From DAOTYX01 sp034434635 (GTDB lineage Bacteria; Chloroflexota; Anaerolineae; B4-G1; DUEL01), in assembly GCA_034434635.1 (NCBI GenBank), contig DAOTYX010000190.1:1-27410 (forward strand): a stretch of DNA of 27,410 bases. Reading direction: 5' to 3'. Below, in pieces: positions 25,267-27,410 of the stretch. Position 1 is the stretch's first letter; every line of letters starts with the position of its first letter. The translations under genes and the position numbers were made by a program. The notes beneath the pieces were generated by a model that saw nothing but the letters and a program-made list of their open reading frames with translations, made no database searches and was not told the origin of the DNA.

Positions 25267-26316
25267 TCAACCGGCGCTCGTCGGCAGGAAGAAAAAGGCC
25301 AGCGCCAGGATCAGGTAGACGGCCAGTAACTGTACCCCTTCCATCCAGTTCGACTCGCCGTCCAGCCCAACCAGGGCGGCGATCAGGCAGGCGGCGATCA
25401 GCGCCACCAGTTCGAACGGGTTGAAGACCAGGGTCAGCGGATGTCCCATGGCCAGACTGAGAAAGACGAGCACCGGGGCGACGAAGAGCGCCACCTGGAG
25501 GCTCGAACCCACCGAGACGCCCATGCTCAGGTCCATATGATCCCGCACTGCTGCCTGCACCGCCACCAGGTGCTCGGCGACGTTGCCCACGATGGGTACC
25601 AGGATGATGCCAATGAAGAACTCGGTCCACCCCAGATGTTCCACCACCGGCTCCACCGCAGCCACCAGCACCTCGCTGAGCCAGGCCACCAGCGCGGTGG
25701 AGAGGAGCAGGACCAGCCAGGCGCGCCACAACGGCCAGGCAGGGCCGGTGGGGGAATGTGACGGACCGTCGTTGTGCCTGCTCAGGCTATAGGCCAGGCT
25801 GAGCAGGTAGACCAGGAGCATCATCCCCGCCACGCCCAGGCTCAGGTACTCTACCGCGTCGTGGTTGACGGCCTCGATGCTGTGGCTGAAGAGGGAGGGG
25901 ATAGCCAGGGCGATGACGGCCAGGATCAGCATCGTCGCGTCCAGGCCGGCCTGGCTGCGGTTGAAGCGTTGCACCCCGTGCCGCAGGCCGCCGAAGACCA
26001 GGCTGGCGCCCATCACCAGCAGGAGGTTGCCCAGAATGGAACCGGTGATCGAGGCTTTGACCAGTTCCAGAAGCCCGGCGCGGATGGCGAAGAAGGTGAT
26101 GATCAGTTCGGCGGCGTTGCCCAGCGTGCCGTTGATGAGCCCGCCCACGCGGTGGCCGGCCCGCGCGGCCAGAACTTCCGTCCCCCGGCCCATCAGACCG
26201 GCCAGGGGGATGATGCCCGACGCGGCGGCGGCGAAGGTCAGCACCGGCGGCCCGCCCAGGTAGCGGGAGAGCAGCGCCACCGGCACCATCATCAGCAACA
26301 CCAGTAAGAAGGGCAT
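25267..26316 (-). CDS. cax: Calcium/proton antiporter, CaCA (CAX) family
   Basis: A 349-aa membrane protein with about eleven helices that exchanges Ca2+ (or another divalent cation) for H+ and exports it. The two inverted alpha-repeats are clear: GTLGNAAELI at about 63-72 with Glu70, and PIVGNVAEHLVA at 241-252 with Glu248. Length and the short acid-free loop between the halves (about 180-200) fit bacterial CAX (YfkE/ChaA-like) proteins. Start ATG at 26314-26316 follows AGGAG closely. It lies 23 bp after the lipid kinase and just before mutY. The ion is inferred from the family. Confidence 0.92.
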   Translation of the reverse strand: MPFLLVLLMMVPVALLSRYLGGPPVLTFAAAASGIIPLAGLMGRGTEVLAARAGHRVGGLINGTLGNAAELIITFFAIRAGLLELVKASITGSILGNLLLVMGASLVFGGLRHGVQRFNRSQAGLDATMLILAVIALAIPSLFSHSIEAVNHDAVEYLSLGVAGMMLLVYLLSLAYSLSRHNDGPSHSPTGPAWPLWRAWLVLLLSTALVAWLSEVLVAAVEPVVEHLGWTEFFIGIILVPIVGNVAEHLVAVQAAVRDHMDLSMGVSVGSSLQVALFVAPVLVFLSLAMGHPLTLVFNPFELVALIAACLIAALVGLDGESNWMEGVQLLAVYLILALAFFFLPTSAG

Positions 26317-26339
26317 ATCTCCTCGCTCGGTTCCGCTCC

Positions 26340-27284
26340 TCAGACGCCCGCGCCAGTGAAGAGGCCGGGTGGGGCGTGGGGAGGCACCATGATGCGCAGC
26401 GCGTGTGGGACGACGCTGACGGTCACCGGAGTCGTCCCCAGCGGGTCGCCGTCTACCTGTACCGAGAGGGGGACCTCCGGCTGCACCACGATCCGTCGCA
26501 CCTGCCGGTAGACGATCTGAGGGTCCTGCAGGTGTCGTTTGCTGAACAGTTTGGCGGCGTGGCGCAGGAGGTAGGGGTACCCCAATCCCTTGAAGATCAA
26601 CACGTCCAGCAACCCATCGTCCATCCGCGCGCGGTCGGAGACCTGGAACAGGGCGTAGTTCTGGACGTTGCTGATCAGCACCATGAGCGTCCGTCCGCGC
26701 ACGGCGCGGCCGTCCAGGAGGGTGTTGACGCGCACACCCGAGAAGTTACGCGCCAGGGTAAAGGCAGCGATGATGTAGGGCAGCATCCCCAGCCGCTTGA
26801 CCGGCCGGGGGCGCGGCTCCATCTCTGATGCGACAAAGGCGTCGAAGCCGATGCCGGCCCAGAGCAGGAAGTAGCGGCCGTTGATCTGCCCGACGTCCAC
26901 CTGACGCATTGTGCCGTTGACCTGGGCGATGGCCGCTTCCTGCAGGCGGAAGGGGTGGGTGAGGGTGTAGACGGGGAGGTGGAGTTGTCGGGCCCACAGG
27001 TTGCCGGTGCCCACCGGCAAAACTCCCAACGCGGTCGCGCTGCCCACCAGGCCGTTCGCCACCTCGCCGACAGTGCCATCGCCGCCGGCAGCCCACACCC
27101 CGTCCAACCCGGCCTGCGCCGCCTCGCGTGCCAGGCGTATGGCGTCGCCGCCACCGTGGGTGGTGACCACGTCCACGTTCCAGCCGCAGCGACGGAGCGC
27201 CCGGCGGACGCGCGGCAGTTCCCCGGCCACGTCCCGCGGGCCAGCGGAAGGGTTGAAGATGATCCGCCCTCTCACGGGTTGCAT
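26340..27284 (-). CDS. Diacylglycerol/sphingosine kinase family lipid kinase
   Basis: A 314-aa cytoplasmic lipid kinase (DAGK_cat family, like YegS/DgkB) that phosphorylates a lipid such as diacylglycerol with ATP. Motifs: NPSAG at 11-15, GGDGTVGEVANG at 67-78, LPVGTGN at 89-95, then the C-terminal beta-sandwich half with GIGFDA and DDGLLDV. The promoter -10 box (27283-27288) overlaps the ATG at 27284, so transcripts should begin near 27276. The GTG at 27273-27275, giving a protein that begins RGRIIFNPSAG, is then the likely real start of a leaderless mRNA. The full frame from 27284 is given here because the promoter reading is an inference. It leads a four-gene run with cax, mutY and the GT2 gene. 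Confidence 0.9.
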   Translation of the reverse strand: MQPVRGRIIFNPSAGPRDVAGELPRVRRALRRCGWNVDVVTTHGGGDAIRLAREAAQAGLDGVWAAGGDGTVGEVANGLVGSATALGVLPVGTGNLWARQLHLPVYTLTHPFRLQEAAIAQVNGTMRQVDVGQINGRYFLLWAGIGFDAFVASEMEPRPRPVKRLGMLPYIIAAFTLARNFSGVRVNTLLDGRAVRGRTLMVLISNVQNYALFQVSDRARMDDGLLDVLIFKGLGYPYLLRHAAKLFSKRHLQDPQIVYRQVRRIVVQPEVPLSVQVDGDPLGTTPVTVSVVPHALRIMVPPHAPPGLFTGAGV

Positions 27285-27310
27285 TATAGCAGGGCCGTGC
27301 GCTTACGCAA
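27283..27310 (-). promoter_or_regulatory. Promoter of the lipid kinase-cax-mutY-GT2 run
   Basis: Minus strand TTGCGT (27305-27310), 16-bp spacer, TATAAT (27283-27288). The -10 box shares bases with the first ATG of the lipid kinase frame, which argues for translation from the GTG nine bases downstream. Confidence 0.7.
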
Positions 27311-27385
27311 CCTGGCGTATTCATTCACGTAAAATGTTACCGAAGCGGTATAGTTCCGTCAACTGATAATGTTACCGGAGGAACT

Positions 27386-27410
27386 ATGTCCGCTGACGAA
27401 AAGATGACCA
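27386..27410 (+). CDS. Start of an unidentified gene (partial, cut by window end)
   Basis: An ATG at 27386-27388 with a strong GGAGG (27377-27381) four bases upstream; the eight codons visible read MSADEKMT. Too short to identify. It is divergent from the lipid kinase gene. Confidence 0.6.

Overview
The window is GC-rich, densely coding DNA that looks like a member of the Chloroflexota, most likely Anaerolineae or a relative. Three things point there: a gene cluster of the 'Chlor_Arch_YYY' (DUF2298) and TIGR03663 (Agl23-like) membrane families shared by Chloroflexota and archaea, an archaeal-type S-adenosylmethionine synthetase in an otherwise bacterial context, and tandem LysM/M23 membrane proteins. 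The taxonomy is inferred from protein families, not from a marker-gene search.

Layout. From about 19.2 kb down to 1 everything is on the minus strand. First comes a tlpA-like redox lipoprotein. A promoter at about 18.6 kb then opens minC-minD-minE-rodA-glnS-gltX (division-site placement, cell elongation, glutamine and glutamate charging of tRNA). This runs on into three large membrane proteins: a YYY/DUF2298 protein, a GT39-like protein and an Agl23-like protein with a C-terminal six-repeat NHL propeller. Next are the catalytic subunit of an acyl-CoA (methylmalonyl-CoA) mutase and a sugar-type ABC substrate-binding lipoprotein. Last is an archaeal-type mat gene, cut by the window edge, which has its own promoter and a clear SAM-I riboswitch with intrinsic terminator.

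From 19.67 to 23.36 kb the plus strand carries a lipoprotein of unknown function and two tandem LysM-LysM-M23 membrane-anchored proteins, each with its own promoter. From 27.28 down to 23.40 kb the minus strand carries a compact four-gene run: lipid kinase (DAGK family), Ca2+/H+ antiporter, MutY and a DPM1-like GT2 glycosyltransferase. A divergent gene begins at 27,386 and leaves the window after eight codons.

How it fits together. Much of the window concerns the cell envelope: division-site selection, RodA, cell-wall hydrolases and a probable lipid-linked glycan pathway. In the glycan pathway a GT2 could make the polyprenyl-phosphate sugar that GT39/Agl23-type membrane enzymes use. The non-coding layer is also informative: seven sigma-70-type promoters (two placed so that leaderless or near-leaderless mRNAs are expected), a SAM-I riboswitch, several long hairpins, and small dispersed palindromes, two of which lie inside coding sequence.
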